This document shows positions 8,595 through 16,173 of a stretch of DNA of 64,000 nt, piece after piece. Source of the stretch: DATFQI01 sp963816955. Its GTDB lineage: Bacteria > Actinomycetota > Thermoleophilia > Solirubrobacterales > Solirubrobacteraceae. Position 1 is the first letter of the stretch. Every line of letters begins with the position of its first letter. A program made the translations under genes and the position numbers. The notes beneath the pieces are model-generated. The model was given only the letters and a program-made list of their open reading frames with translations. It did no database searches and had not been told where the DNA came from. The DNA lies in NCBI GenBank assembly GCA_963816955.1, contig CAWFME010000005.1:992001-1056000 (forward strand). Direction: 5' to 3'.

Positions 8595-9562
8595 ACGCAG
8601 TCCACCGCGATCTCGTTGTCTTCCTCGTCCGTCTCGAAGACCTCGTCGCCCGGGTCGATGGTGAAGGTGACTTCGGCAGGCGGGCTGTCGAACGTCGTCG
8701 TGAGCGAGATCGGGTCCCCGACGTCGCGTGCCTCCGGGCTGGACAGACTTGTTGCGACGGCGGCCGTCCCGCCGTCCGGGCCGACGAGCGTGTAGCCGAG
8801 CAACGCCTCCGACACCCCAAGATCGAGCTCGCACGTCGGGAAGTCGGAGAAGCCGAAGTTGATCGTCGTGCCCTCGAGCCGCACGGGAGCGGTGCTGCCG
8901 TCCGAGGTCTCGACGACCAGCGTGGCCGTCGGCGTGCCCGGCTCGGGCGACTGGAAGTCCACGTCGAACGGGCACGCCTCGTTCGGGGGGATCGTCTCGC
9001 CGACGCAGCTCTCGTCAGGTTCGAAGCCGTTGGGCTCGTCGTTCGTGAAGCGGATGTCATCGACGCGGATCGCTTCGTCGCCGACGCTGGTGACGGTGAC
9101 TTGACCGCACTCGTCCGGTGTGCATCTGAGCAACGGGGGCGACACCGTCGCGCGGCCCTCACCGCCGCCGTTCCCACTGCTGCTGCCGCCGCCGTCGGGC
9201 GTCGGGGTCGCGGTCGGCGCCGGGTCCTCGACCGGGCCCGGGAACGTCTTCTTGTCGGCCGCGGCGTCGTACAGGGCGAAGCCCCCGTATGTCAAGGCGA
9301 ACGCGACGGCCACGATCATCGCGGCGATTCCGAGCCGGAGGTGGCGGTGCCGCGGCGTGTAGCTGATCAGCACCGGGACCGTGGCGCCGACCAGGGCGAC
9401 CACCAGCGTCCCCCACGGCGAGCCTCCGAGCTCCTTCGCGGCCACCGTGACGGCCACGGAACCGATCACGCCCGCCGCGATCTGCGCGCCCGGGTGCGCC
9501 GCCGATGGGGCCGGCGGCGAGTCCGAGGCCTCTTGGGGCTGCGGACGGATCGCGGGCGTCAC
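8591..9562 (-). CDS. Membrane protein with extracellular Ig-like domains, unknown function
   Basis: A 323-residue protein, first gene of the minus-strand operon. About three hydrophobic segments lie in residues 25-105, followed by a Thr/Pro/Gly/Ser linker (about 110-135) and an exported region with cysteine-containing Ig-like or HYDIN-type repeats (VTVTSVGDEAIRVDDI; NEACPFDVDFQSP). Four or more cysteines in the exported part could form disulfides. The GTG start at 9562 has no Shine-Dalgarno but sits 6 bases after a TAGCGT box, indicating a leaderless transcript. It is divergent from the injection-system operon, 166 bases away. Confidence 0.7.
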   Translation of the reverse strand: MTPAIRPQPQEASDSPPAPSAAHPGAQIAAGVIGSVAVTVAAKELGGSPWGTLVVALVGATVPVLISYTPRHRHLRLGIAAMIVAVAFALTYGGFALYDAAADKKTFPGPVEDPAPTATPTPDGGGSSSGNGGGEGRATVSPPLLRCTPDECGQVTVTSVGDEAIRVDDIRFTNDEPNGFEPDESCVGETIPPNEACPFDVDFQSPEPGTPTATLVVETSDGSTAPVRLEGTTINFGFSDFPTCELDLGVSEALLGYTLVGPDGGTAAVATSLSSPEARDVGDPISLTTTFDSPPAEVTFTIDPGDEVFETDEEDNEIAVDCV

Positions 9563-9568
9563 GGCGCG

Positions 9569-9597
9569 ACGCTAGCGCCGCCACCCGAGCCCGGCAA
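9569..9597 (-). promoter_or_regulatory. Promoter of the five-gene minus-strand operon (leaderless type)
   Basis: On the minus strand TTGCCG (9597-9592) and TAGCGT (9574-9569) are separated by 17 bases, and the GTG start follows 6 bases after the -10 box. That spacing leaves no room for a Shine-Dalgarno, so the mRNA should begin at or next to the start codon. Confidence 0.55.
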
Positions 9598-9613
9598 CGT
9601 CGCGGGGTCGTGG

Positions 9614-9643
9614 TTGACATCGCCGCGGAAGCAGGGATATAAG
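9614..9643 (+). promoter_or_regulatory. Vegetative-type promoter of the contractile injection system operon
   Basis: TTGACA (9614-9619) and TATAAG (9638-9643) are separated by 18 bases, the best match to a sigma-70/HrdB consensus seen in the window. Transcription would start near 9650 and give a leader of about 85 bases. Within the leader GGAGCC (9673-9678) and GGCTC (9684-9688) can form a small stem. Confidence 0.65.
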
Positions 9644-9735
9644 CGAAAGGGCGTCCACTGCGGAGCAGGCGCGGAGCCCCAGAGGCTCTCCCTCCGCGGT
9701 GCGCGAACCCGTGCCCCGACAAGGCAGGCTTGCCC

Positions 9736-10413
9736 GTGCTCGAAGAAGCCGACGAGGAGGTCACCAGCTGGGCGCGGAGCGTGCTCCCCGGCGTGGAGGT
9801 CGCGCTCGGCCCGCCGCTGGCGGAGTCCGACGCGCCCGCCGTGTCGTTGCACCTGCTCGCGCTCACGGACATCCCCGCCGCGCGCGGCGCGGGGAGGGTG
9901 TCGCCGCAGTTCGGCGCGCGCTATCTCGTCACGAGCGCCGCGGCCGATCCCGCGGAGGCGCACCGCGTGCTCGGCTTGCTGCTGTTCGCGGCGCTCGAGC
10001 AGCACGAGTTCGAGGTCGGCTTCGCCGACGTCCCGGAAGCGCTGTGGACGGCGGCCGGCGCGCTGCCGCGCGCGGCGTTCAGCCTGTTCGTGCGCGTCCG
10101 CCGCGAGATCGAGCAGGAGCCGACGCCGCGGGTGCGCGGCCCGATCGTCGTGCGCGCCGCGCAGCCGGCGCCGCTGGAGGGCCTCGTCCTCGGCCCCGGC
10201 GACGTGCCGATCTCCGACGCGTTCATCACCCTGCCCAAGCTGTCGAAGACGACCCGCAGCGACCACCGCGGCCGCTTCCGCTTCGCGGCCGTCCCGTCAG
10301 ACGTGCCCACCGTCCTCGTCGTCCGCGCGAAGGCGGGGGAGTTCCCGTTCACCGTCGCGAGCCCGCCGGAGTCCGAACCCGTCGTGCTGCGACTCGCACT
10401 CACTGAAGGTTGA
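9736..10413 (+). CDS. Pvc16-like (DUF4255) tail-terminator protein with C-terminal carboxypeptidase-regulatory-like domain
   Basis: A 225-residue protein, first gene of the injection-system operon. The N-terminal 135 residues have the pattern of the Pvc16/DUF4255 family (APAVSLHLLALTDIP, then an LLFAALEQ helix), the cap or terminator protein of phage-tail-like particles. Residues about 145-220 resemble a carboxypeptidase-regulatory-like beta sandwich (DAFITLPKLSKTTRSDHRGR). GTG at 9736 is preferred because AAGGCAGG lies 7 bases before it; a TTG at 9730 is possible but too close. The sheath gene follows 3 bases after the stop. Family call is by pattern and context. Confidence 0.65.
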   Translation: MLEEADEEVTSWARSVLPGVEVALGPPLAESDAPAVSLHLLALTDIPAARGAGRVSPQFGARYLVTSAAADPAEAHRVLGLLLFAALEQHEFEVGFADVPEALWTAAGALPRAAFSLFVRVRREIEQEPTPRVRGPIVVRAAQPAPLEGLVLGPGDVPISDAFITLPKLSKTTRSDHRGRFRFAAVPSDVPTVLVVRAKAGEFPFTVASPPESEPVVLRLALTEG

Positions 10414-10416
10414 GCC

Positions 10417-11634
10417 ATGCCTCTCGCCACGCGCCACACACCGGGCATCTACATCGAGGAGGTCTCGCGCGGCCCGAAGCCGATCACCGCCGTCGGCACC
10501 AGCACGCCGGGGTTCGTCGGGGAGGCGCCGAAGGCCGACGCGTTCCCGCTCGTGCCCCAGGCGATCAACAACTGGTCGCAGTTCGTGACCAAGTTCGTGC
10601 CCGAGGGAGAGAACGTGACGGGCACCGACCTGTCGACCGCCGTGTTCGGCTTCTTCGAGAACGGCGGCACCCGCTGCTACGTCGTCAACACGGCCGGCGA
10701 GCCGACGATCGCCAAGGGCCTGGACAAGCTGCGCACGCTCGACGAGATCGCGATCGTCGCCGCGCCGGGCATGACCGACGCGCTGTCGCACTCGCTCGTC
10801 ACGAGCCACTGCGAGCGCGCCAAGGACCGGGTCGGCATCGTCGACCTGATCCGGGACGTGGACGACCTCAGCCGCTTCGAGGAGGTGGAGACCGTCCCGT
10901 CGCCCGACGACGACGGTGGCGGCAGCGGCCAGGCGAAGTCCTCGCGCGGGAAGGCGAGCGAGACGGCCTCGGGCGAGCGCGGGCTCAAGCTGCAGCCGTC
11001 GGCCTACGTCGCGACCTACTGGCCGTGGATCACCGTCTTCGAGCCGCTGAGCCAGACGCTCGTCGACGCCCCGCCGTCCGGCCACGTGGCCGGCATGTGG
11101 GCCCGCGTGGACGCCACCCGCGGCGTGCACAAGGCGCCGGCCAACGAGCCCATCAACGCGCTCAACGTGACCTACCCGCTCACGCGCGACGAGCAGGGCG
11201 TGCTCAACGACAACGGCATCAACGGCATCCGCCTGTTCGCGCGCGAGGGCATCCGCGTCTGGGGCGCCCGCATGAGCGCCGATCCGGCGAGCGAGTGGCG
11301 CTACGTCAACGTCAGGCGGCTCTTCAACATGATCGAGGAGTCGATCGAGGAGGGCACCAACTGGGTCGTCTTCGAGCCCAACGACCGCACGCTGTGGAAG
11401 CACGTCCGGCGTGACATCGGCGCGTTCCTCACCCGCGTGTGGCGCGACGGCGCGCTGATGGGCGCCACGCCCGAGGAGGCGTTCTACGTCAAGTGCGACG
11501 ACGAGACGAACCCGCCCGAGCAGATCGACGCGGGTGTGCTGACGGCGCAGATCGGCCTCGCGCCGGTCAAGCCGGCCGAGTTCATCGTCTTCGAGATCAG
11601 CCAGTCGACGGCCGGTGCCGAGGTCACCGGCTAG
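10417..11634 (+). CDS. Contractile tail sheath protein
   Basis: A 405-residue sheath subunit whose polymer contracts to drive the inner tube through a membrane. The N-terminus (TPGIYIEEVSRGPKPI, then VGTSTPGFVG) is the hallmark of eCIS and phage sheath proteins, and the C-terminal half (LFNMIEESIEEGTNWVVFEP, TLWKHVRRDIGAFLTRVW) is the conserved sheath core. A Gly/Ser/Asp-rich acidic insertion lies near residues 165-190. Only one sheath gene is present, unlike the several paralogs in Photorhabdus virulence cassettes. ATG at 10417 is unambiguous. Confidence 0.95.
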   Translation: MPLATRHTPGIYIEEVSRGPKPITAVGTSTPGFVGEAPKADAFPLVPQAINNWSQFVTKFVPEGENVTGTDLSTAVFGFFENGGTRCYVVNTAGEPTIAKGLDKLRTLDEIAIVAAPGMTDALSHSLVTSHCERAKDRVGIVDLIRDVDDLSRFEEVETVPSPDDDGGGSGQAKSSRGKASETASGERGLKLQPSAYVATYWPWITVFEPLSQTLVDAPPSGHVAGMWARVDATRGVHKAPANEPINALNVTYPLTRDEQGVLNDNGINGIRLFAREGIRVWGARMSADPASEWRYVNVRRLFNMIEESIEEGTNWVVFEPNDRTLWKHVRRDIGAFLTRVWRDGALMGATPEEAFYVKCDDETNPPEQIDAGVLTAQIGLAPVKPAEFIVFEISQSTAGAEVTG

Positions 11635-11668
11635 CCGATCCACCCACGGCAGCCAGGAGGAGGCCGAC

Positions 11669-12148
11669 ATGCCAGAACCGGCACAGACTGCGGCTCCGAC
11701 CACGACCGGTGCGGCGCCGGGAAGCTTCATCGACCCGTACCGCGCATACAACTTCAAGCTCGAGATCATGGGCATCACGGAGGGCCACTTCACGGCGTTG
11801 AGCGGCCTCGAGGTGGACGTGCCCGCGATCCGCTACCGGGAGGGAGGCGGCGGCCCCGTCGTCCACGTCATCCCGGGGCCCGTGACCTACGGCGACGTGA
11901 CGCTGCACTACGGCCTGACCGCCTCGGTCGAGCTGTGGACGTGGCTGATGACGGCCGTGCGGGGCTCGGTCGAGCGCCGCAACGTCTCGATCCTGATGCT
12001 CGACAGCGCCGGCGCCAACGAGGTGCTGCGCTGGGACCTCATCAACGCGTGGCCGTCGCGCTGGCGCGGGGCGATGCTCGACGCGCTCAACCGCGAGGTG
12101 GCGATCGAGAGCCTCACGCTGGTCTTCGAGACGCTCGACCGGGGCTGA
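11669..12148 (+). CDS. Contractile injection system inner tube protein (gp19/Hcp-like)
   Basis: A 159-residue inner-tube subunit of the T4 gp19 / Pvc1-Pvc5 family. The conserved features are YNFKLEIMGI near the N-terminus, FTALSGLEVDVPAIRYREGG, and the C-terminal ALNREVAIESLTLVFETL. ATG at 11669 follows CAGGAGGAGG at suitable spacing. Only one tube gene is visible, so initiator and repeating tube rings would have to use the same protein. It follows the sheath gene by 34 bases, the order found in most such loci. Confidence 0.93.
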   Translation: MPEPAQTAAPTTTGAAPGSFIDPYRAYNFKLEIMGITEGHFTALSGLEVDVPAIRYREGGGGPVVHVIPGPVTYGDVTLHYGLTASVELWTWLMTAVRGSVERRNVSILMLDSAGANEVLRWDLINAWPSRWRGAMLDALNREVAIESLTLVFETLDRG

Positions 12149-12154
12149 GCGGAG

Positions 12155-13142
12155 ATGCCGGTGCGCGTCCGCGAGCGGCTGCGGCGGTTGCGCCGGCGGC
12201 TGCGCCTGCGCGCGCGGCGCCGGCCCGAGCCGGCCGCGGTGATCGACTGGACCGCGCCGGCCGCCCCGCCCGCGCACTGGGTGGCGAAGGTGCGCGAGGC
12301 GGCGCCGCAGCTGCTCGAGCCGCCCGCGCCGCCGCCTCCCGCGCCCGGCGGCCCGACGGCGGCCGGGCCGCCCGTGGCGCCGCCGCTCGCGACAGGGCCG
12401 CCGGCGGCCGAGGCGTTCGTGGCGGGACCGCCGCTCGCGGCCGGGCCCCCGCAGCCGGTCACGCACGCGGAGCCGGTGGCCGCCTCACTGCCGCCGCTCG
12501 TGGCGTCGCCGAGGGTTCCGGAGCCGGACGCGGCGGGGCCGGCCGTGGCTGCCACGGCGCGGGGTGCGGCGGTCGGGGACGCCGCAGGGCCGGCCGCGCG
12601 CGGCGGCGGGCGCGGAGGCGCAGGGCGCCGAGCCGTGGGTGCCGCGGCTCGCGCCGGCCGCGTTCGGAGAGCCGTGGGCGGCGCCCTCGTCGCCGGCCGC
12701 GCCGCCGCCGCGGCCCGAGCCGGAGCCCGTCGCGCTCCCGGTGCCGCCGCCGGAGGCCGCGCCCGCGCCGCGCCGGCTCGCGCCCGAGCCGCGCGGCCTC
12801 GCGGAGCCGCCCGGGACGGAGCGGCCGCCCGCGCCGCCGCGGCGCGGGCCCCGGCGTGCGCTCCGCTCACTGCGACCGCCGCCGCGTGCCCGCGCCGCCG
12901 AGGCCGCGCGCGAGCCCGCGCCGTGGCCCGCCCGGTCGCCGGCGGAGCCGCGCGCCGCGACGCCGCCTGCCGCTGCCCCGGCGCCGTCGCCGTTCGCTGC
13001 GCCGGCCCCGGCTCTCGCGGCCGAGCCCGAGCCGGCGTGGCCCGAGCTGCCCGACGCGCCGGGGCCGCCCGCGTTCCGCGACGACGACGTCCGCGAGTGG
13101 GCGCGGCTGCGCCGCCTCGACGAGGAGCAGAGCCGGCTCTGA
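12155..13142 (+). CDS. Pro/Ala-rich protein of the injection system, frame-shifted in this sequence
   Basis: About 328 residues. The first ~130 codons (basic start RERLRRLRRRLRLRARRR, then VIDWTAPAAPPAHWVAKV and a Pro/Ala-rich linker) read in the frame of 12155; the remainder (PEPEPVALPVPPPEAAP through DDDVREWARLRRLDEEQSRL) reads one frame later. The switch lies between about 12545 and 12610, and third-position GC supports both halves as real coding. In the second frame the stop at 13140-13142 overlaps the LysM gene start (TGATG). Without the shift, one false 577-residue fusion with the LysM protein results. Whether it is a sequencing error, a mutation or programmed frameshifting is undecided. 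Function unknown; possibly a tube or assembly factor. Confidence 0.6.
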
Positions 13143-13888
13143 TGGAACGGGTCGCCCTCCTCGTGGAGTCCACCGGCGAGCGCCTCGGCGCGCTGCTGAA
13201 CCCGAACACGCTCGAGGTCGCGCGCTCGGCCGGCGTGCGCAACCGCCAGGCCGCGACCGGGCTGCTCAGCGGCGCCGCGCGCTCCGACGACCCGCTGCTC
13301 TACACGGGCGGCGGGCGCACCACGTTCACGCTCGACCTGCTGTTCGACGTGCGGATCACGGGCTCGAGCGTGCAGGGCGAGGACGTGCGCGACCTCACCA
13401 AGCCGCTGTGGGAGCTCTCGGAGACCGCGGCGAGCGCGCCGCCGACCAGCGCCGCCCCCGTCGTGCGCTTCCTCTGGGGCAAGGCCTGGAACGTGCCAGG
13501 GGTCGTGACGGCGGTGGCGGAGCGGCTCGAGGACTTCGACGCGGGCGGCCTTCCCGCCCGCTCGTGGCTGCGGATGCGGCTCGCTCGCGTGCCCGAGGAG
13601 GCCGCCGCCACCGAGGAGGGCGGGATGCTCGCGCCGACCCAGCTCGCGACGGGCGAGCCCGTCGAGGGCATGCCGGCGCAGGTGGAGGAGATCGTCACCC
13701 ACCGCGTGCTCGGCGAGGGCCCCGACAGCCCCGGCGAGCGCCTCGAGGACATCGCCTTCCTCTACTACGGCAACCCCGCGCTGTGGCGGCTGCTCGCCGC
13801 GATCAACGGAATCGACGACCCCGGGCGGGTGCCGGCCGGGACCGTCCTGCAGATCCCGCCGGCACCGACCGGAGGTGGCCCGAGATGA
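13142..13888 (+). CDS. LysM-containing tube/baseplate adaptor protein (Pvc7-like)
   Basis: A 248-residue protein of the contractile injection system tube-protein family (phage gp53 / Pvc7-like). The N-terminal domain begins LNPNTLEVARSAG and contains TTFTLDLLFDV; the C-terminal 50 residues form a LysM motif (GERLEDIAFLYYGNPALWRLL, shown in part here). It should connect the inner tube to the spike and baseplate. ATG at 13142 overlaps the upstream stop as TGATG, and its own stop overlaps the next ATG (ATGA), indicating coupled translation. Confidence 0.85.
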   Translation: MERVALLVESTGERLGALLNPNTLEVARSAGVRNRQAATGLLSGAARSDDPLLYTGGGRTTFTLDLLFDVRITGSSVQGEDVRDLTKPLWELSETAASAPPTSAAPVVRFLWGKAWNVPGVVTAVAERLEDFDAGGLPARSWLRMRLARVPEEAAATEEGGMLAPTQLATGEPVEGMPAQVEEIVTHRVLGEGPDSPGERLEDIAFLYYGNPALWRLLAAINGIDDPGRVPAGTVLQIPPAPTGGGPR

Positions 13889-15402
13889 GTGTCGCGACCC
13901 TTCCCGCCCTTGCCGTCGAGGCCGACGGCGCCGCCCTCCCGGCGCCCGCGCTCGCGGCGCTCTCACACGTTCGGGTGCACCGCAAGCTGGCCACGCCGGC
14001 GCTGTGCGAGCTGACCTTCCACGACGGTCCGGACCTCGACCTCGCCACGCTGCCGGCGCTCGGCGCCGGGCTGCGGCTCGCGCTCGCCGCCGACGGCACC
14101 GAGCTGTTCGCGGGCGACGTGACGGCCGTCGAGCACGTGCACGGGCCCGACCGCGACCACGCGATCCGCGTCCGCGGCTACGACCCGATGCACCGGCTGC
14201 GCCGCACGCAGCACGTCGTCTCGCGCTCCGACGCCTCGCTGGGCTCGATCGCGCAGGAGCTGGCCGGCGACATCGGCCTCTCCGCCGAGGCCCCCTCCGG
14301 GGACCTCGCGTGGCCGCGCCACCTGCAGCTCGGCGAGTCCGACCTCGAGCAGATCGCGCTGCTCGCGGATCGCGCCGGCGTGTTCGCGACGGTGGGGGAG
14401 GGCACGCTGCGCTTCCTCACGCTCGAGGGCGCCGGGGAGCCGGTCGAGCTGGCGCTCGGCACCACCCTGCTGGAGGCGCGCGTCGAGCACGCGGCGGACC
14501 GCGGCGCCGGCGCCGTCACCGCGATCGGCTGGAACGCCACGGACGCCGAGGCGCACACCGGCACGGCCTCGACGCCGCGGCTCGGGCGCGCCGTGGGCGG
14601 CGCCGCGCCGGCGCAGCCGTTCGGCCAGTCCGGCGAGTCCTCCCTGCTCGGAGCGCTGCTGATCGCCGACGACCACGCGCAGGCGCTGGCGCAGGGCGCG
14701 CTCGACCTGCGAGCCGCGCGCGAGCTCACGCTGTGGGGCGTCGCCGACGGCGACGCCCGGCTCGCGCCGGGCGGCCTCGTCTCGGTGACCGGGCTGGGCG
14801 AGCACGGCGACGGCGCCCACGTGCTCACGGAGGTGCGCCACACGATCGACGAGCGGCGCGGCTTCGTGTCCGAGCTCTCGACGGCCCCGCCCGCCGCGCG
14901 CACCGGGCCGCCGTCCGCGGTCGCGACGCTCGGCGAGGTGACGAGCGTCAGCGACCCCGACGAGCGCGGGCGCGTGCAGGTCAAGCTGCTCGCCTACGGC
15001 GACGTCGAGTCGGACTGGCTCGGCGTGCTCGTCCCCGGCGCGGGCGAGGGCAAGGGCCTGATCGCGCTGCCCGACGTCGGCGACACGGTGCTCGTCGTGC
15101 TGCCCTCCGGGGGAGCGGGCGGGGTGGGCGTCGTGATGGGCGGCCTCTACGGCACCAAGTCGCCGCCGGACACCGGCGTCGAGGGCGGCGCGACCAAGCG
15201 CTACACGCTGCGCACGCCGGCCGGCCAGCTCGTCACGCTCGACGACGCGAACAAGGCCGTGCGGCTCGAGGACGAGACGGGCTCCTACCTCGAGCTGACC
15301 CCGGAGAAGGTGCTGCTGCACTCCGCCGTCGACCTTGCGCTCGAGGCCCCGGGGCGGGCGGTCACGGTCACCGGCAACACGATCGACTTCCGGCAGGGCT
15401 GA
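13885..15402 (+). CDS. VgrG-like baseplate spike protein (Pvc8-like)
   Basis: A 505-residue spike protein. The N-terminal 340 residues match the phage late-control gene D / gp27-like hub. The part from about 350 to 440 is an OB-fold gp5-like domain (VTSVSDPDERGRVQVKL, DWLGVLVPGAG, VGDTVLVVLPSGG), and the C-terminus carries short beta-helix style repeats. It would form the trimeric needle that carries the tip protein. No extra effector domain is fused. Start overlaps the previous stop (ATGA). Confidence 0.9.
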   Translation: MSVATLPALAVEADGAALPAPALAALSHVRVHRKLATPALCELTFHDGPDLDLATLPALGAGLRLALAADGTELFAGDVTAVEHVHGPDRDHAIRVRGYDPMHRLRRTQHVVSRSDASLGSIAQELAGDIGLSAEAPSGDLAWPRHLQLGESDLEQIALLADRAGVFATVGEGTLRFLTLEGAGEPVELALGTTLLEARVEHAADRGAGAVTAIGWNATDAEAHTGTASTPRLGRAVGGAAPAQPFGQSGESSLLGALLIADDHAQALAQGALDLRAARELTLWGVADGDARLAPGGLVSVTGLGEHGDGAHVLTEVRHTIDERRGFVSELSTAPPAARTGPPSAVATLGEVTSVSDPDERGRVQVKLLAYGDVESDWLGVLVPGAGEGKGLIALPDVGDTVLVVLPSGGAGGVGVVMGGLYGTKSPPDTGVEGGATKRYTLRTPAGQLVTLDDANKAVRLEDETGSYLELTPEKVLLHSAVDLALEAPGRAVTVTGNTIDFRQG

Positions 15403-15403
15403 C

Positions 15404-15742
15404 GTGCTGCTGATCACCGAGGACGCCGTCGTCAAGTGCGAGCACGCGGGCGTCGTGAAGAACACGAACGCCCAGACGTACGTGACCGCGGCGGGCCGCA
15501 AGATCCAGATCCAGCCCGACCCCGAGGGCCGCACCATCGGGGGCTGCCCCAACTACGGCCCGACGATCAAGCCGTGCACCACCACGCTGCCCGTGCGCGG
15601 CGGCTACTCGACGTTCATCCGCATCTCGGGCAGCCCCGTGTGCCTGGACACGGTCTGGGGGCTCACGGACGGCACGCCGCCGGGGATCGTCAAGTACCAG
15701 GTCGCCTCGCCGGGCCAGCAGTTCGTGTCGGGGGCGGCGTGA
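15404..15742 (+). CDS. PAAR-like spike tip protein
   Basis: A 112-residue protein lying between the spike gene and the gp25 gene, where the PAAR-type tip (Pvc10) is usual. Its four main cysteines lie in KCEHAG, GGCPNYGP, KPCTTTL and SPVCLDT, which could bind a metal or form a small stabilised cone. Classical PAAR repeats are not obvious, so the assignment rests on position, size and cysteine pattern. GTG at 15404 follows the spike stop by one base. The stop overlaps the next start (GTGA). Confidence 0.65.
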   Translation: MLLITEDAVVKCEHAGVVKNTNAQTYVTAAGRKIQIQPDPEGRTIGGCPNYGPTIKPCTTTLPVRGGYSTFIRISGSPVCLDTVWGLTDGTPPGIVKYQVASPGQQFVSGAA

Positions 15743-16173
15743 CGGCGCGCATCCAAGGCTGGCGCTACCTGGTCCCCGACGTGGACGCGCCGGAGACGGC
15801 CGCCGGCCTGCAGTACTCGCCCACGGGGGCGGCGGACATGACGCGCGACGACGCGGCGGTCCGCCAGGCGCTGCTGCTGCTGATCCTCACGACGCCGGGC
15901 GAGCGCGTCATGCGCCCCACCTACGGCTGCCACCTGCGCCGGCTGCTCTTCCAGCCCAACGACGACACGACGGCGGGCCTGGCCATCCACTACGTGCGCA
16001 GCGCGATCGAGCGCTGGGAGCCGCGGATCGACATCCTCGCCCTCGACGCGACGCGCCACCCGGAGGACGAGACCTCGCTGCAGGTCGTGCTCGAGTACCG
16101 CGTGCGGGCGACGCAGCACACGAACGAGGTCGTCGTCACCTACTCGCTCGACGGGGCGGCGGTGGCGGCGTGA
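15739..16173 (+). CDS. gp25/GPW-family baseplate wedge protein
   Basis: A 144-residue baseplate wedge subunit of the gp25-like family (Pvc9). The core motifs AVRQALLLLILTTPGERVM, PTYGCHLRRLLFQPN and the helix with ERWEPRI are characteristic; the EPR-type triad that nucleates the sheath in T4 gp25 is represented by WEPRID. Start GTG at 15739 overlaps the previous stop, and the stop overlaps the next GTG, so tip, wedge and baseplate-J proteins would be made in sequence. Confidence 0.9.
   Translation: MTARIQGWRYLVPDVDAPETAAGLQYSPTGAADMTRDDAAVRQALLLLILTTPGERVMRPTYGCHLRRLLFQPNDDTTAGLAIHYVRSAIERWEPRIDILALDATRHPEDETSLQVVLEYRVRATQHTNEVVVTYSLDGAAVAA

Noticed and set aside
5938..9177. 1079-codon minus frame through the phosphatase and Ig-like genes
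   Set aside because: Its C-terminal 193 codons are real; the upstream part is Arg/Ala-rich and out of frame with the genes showing domain motifs.
12155..13888. 577-residue fusion of the Pro-rich protein with the LysM protein
   Set aside because: The middle becomes Arg/Ala/Gly-rich with poor third-position GC, while the other frame keeps Pro-rich coding and ends exactly at the LysM start.
11935..15402. 1155-codon frame covering tube to spike genes
   Set aside because: Only the part from 13885 is coding (VgrG-like); the front is a shadow of other frames.
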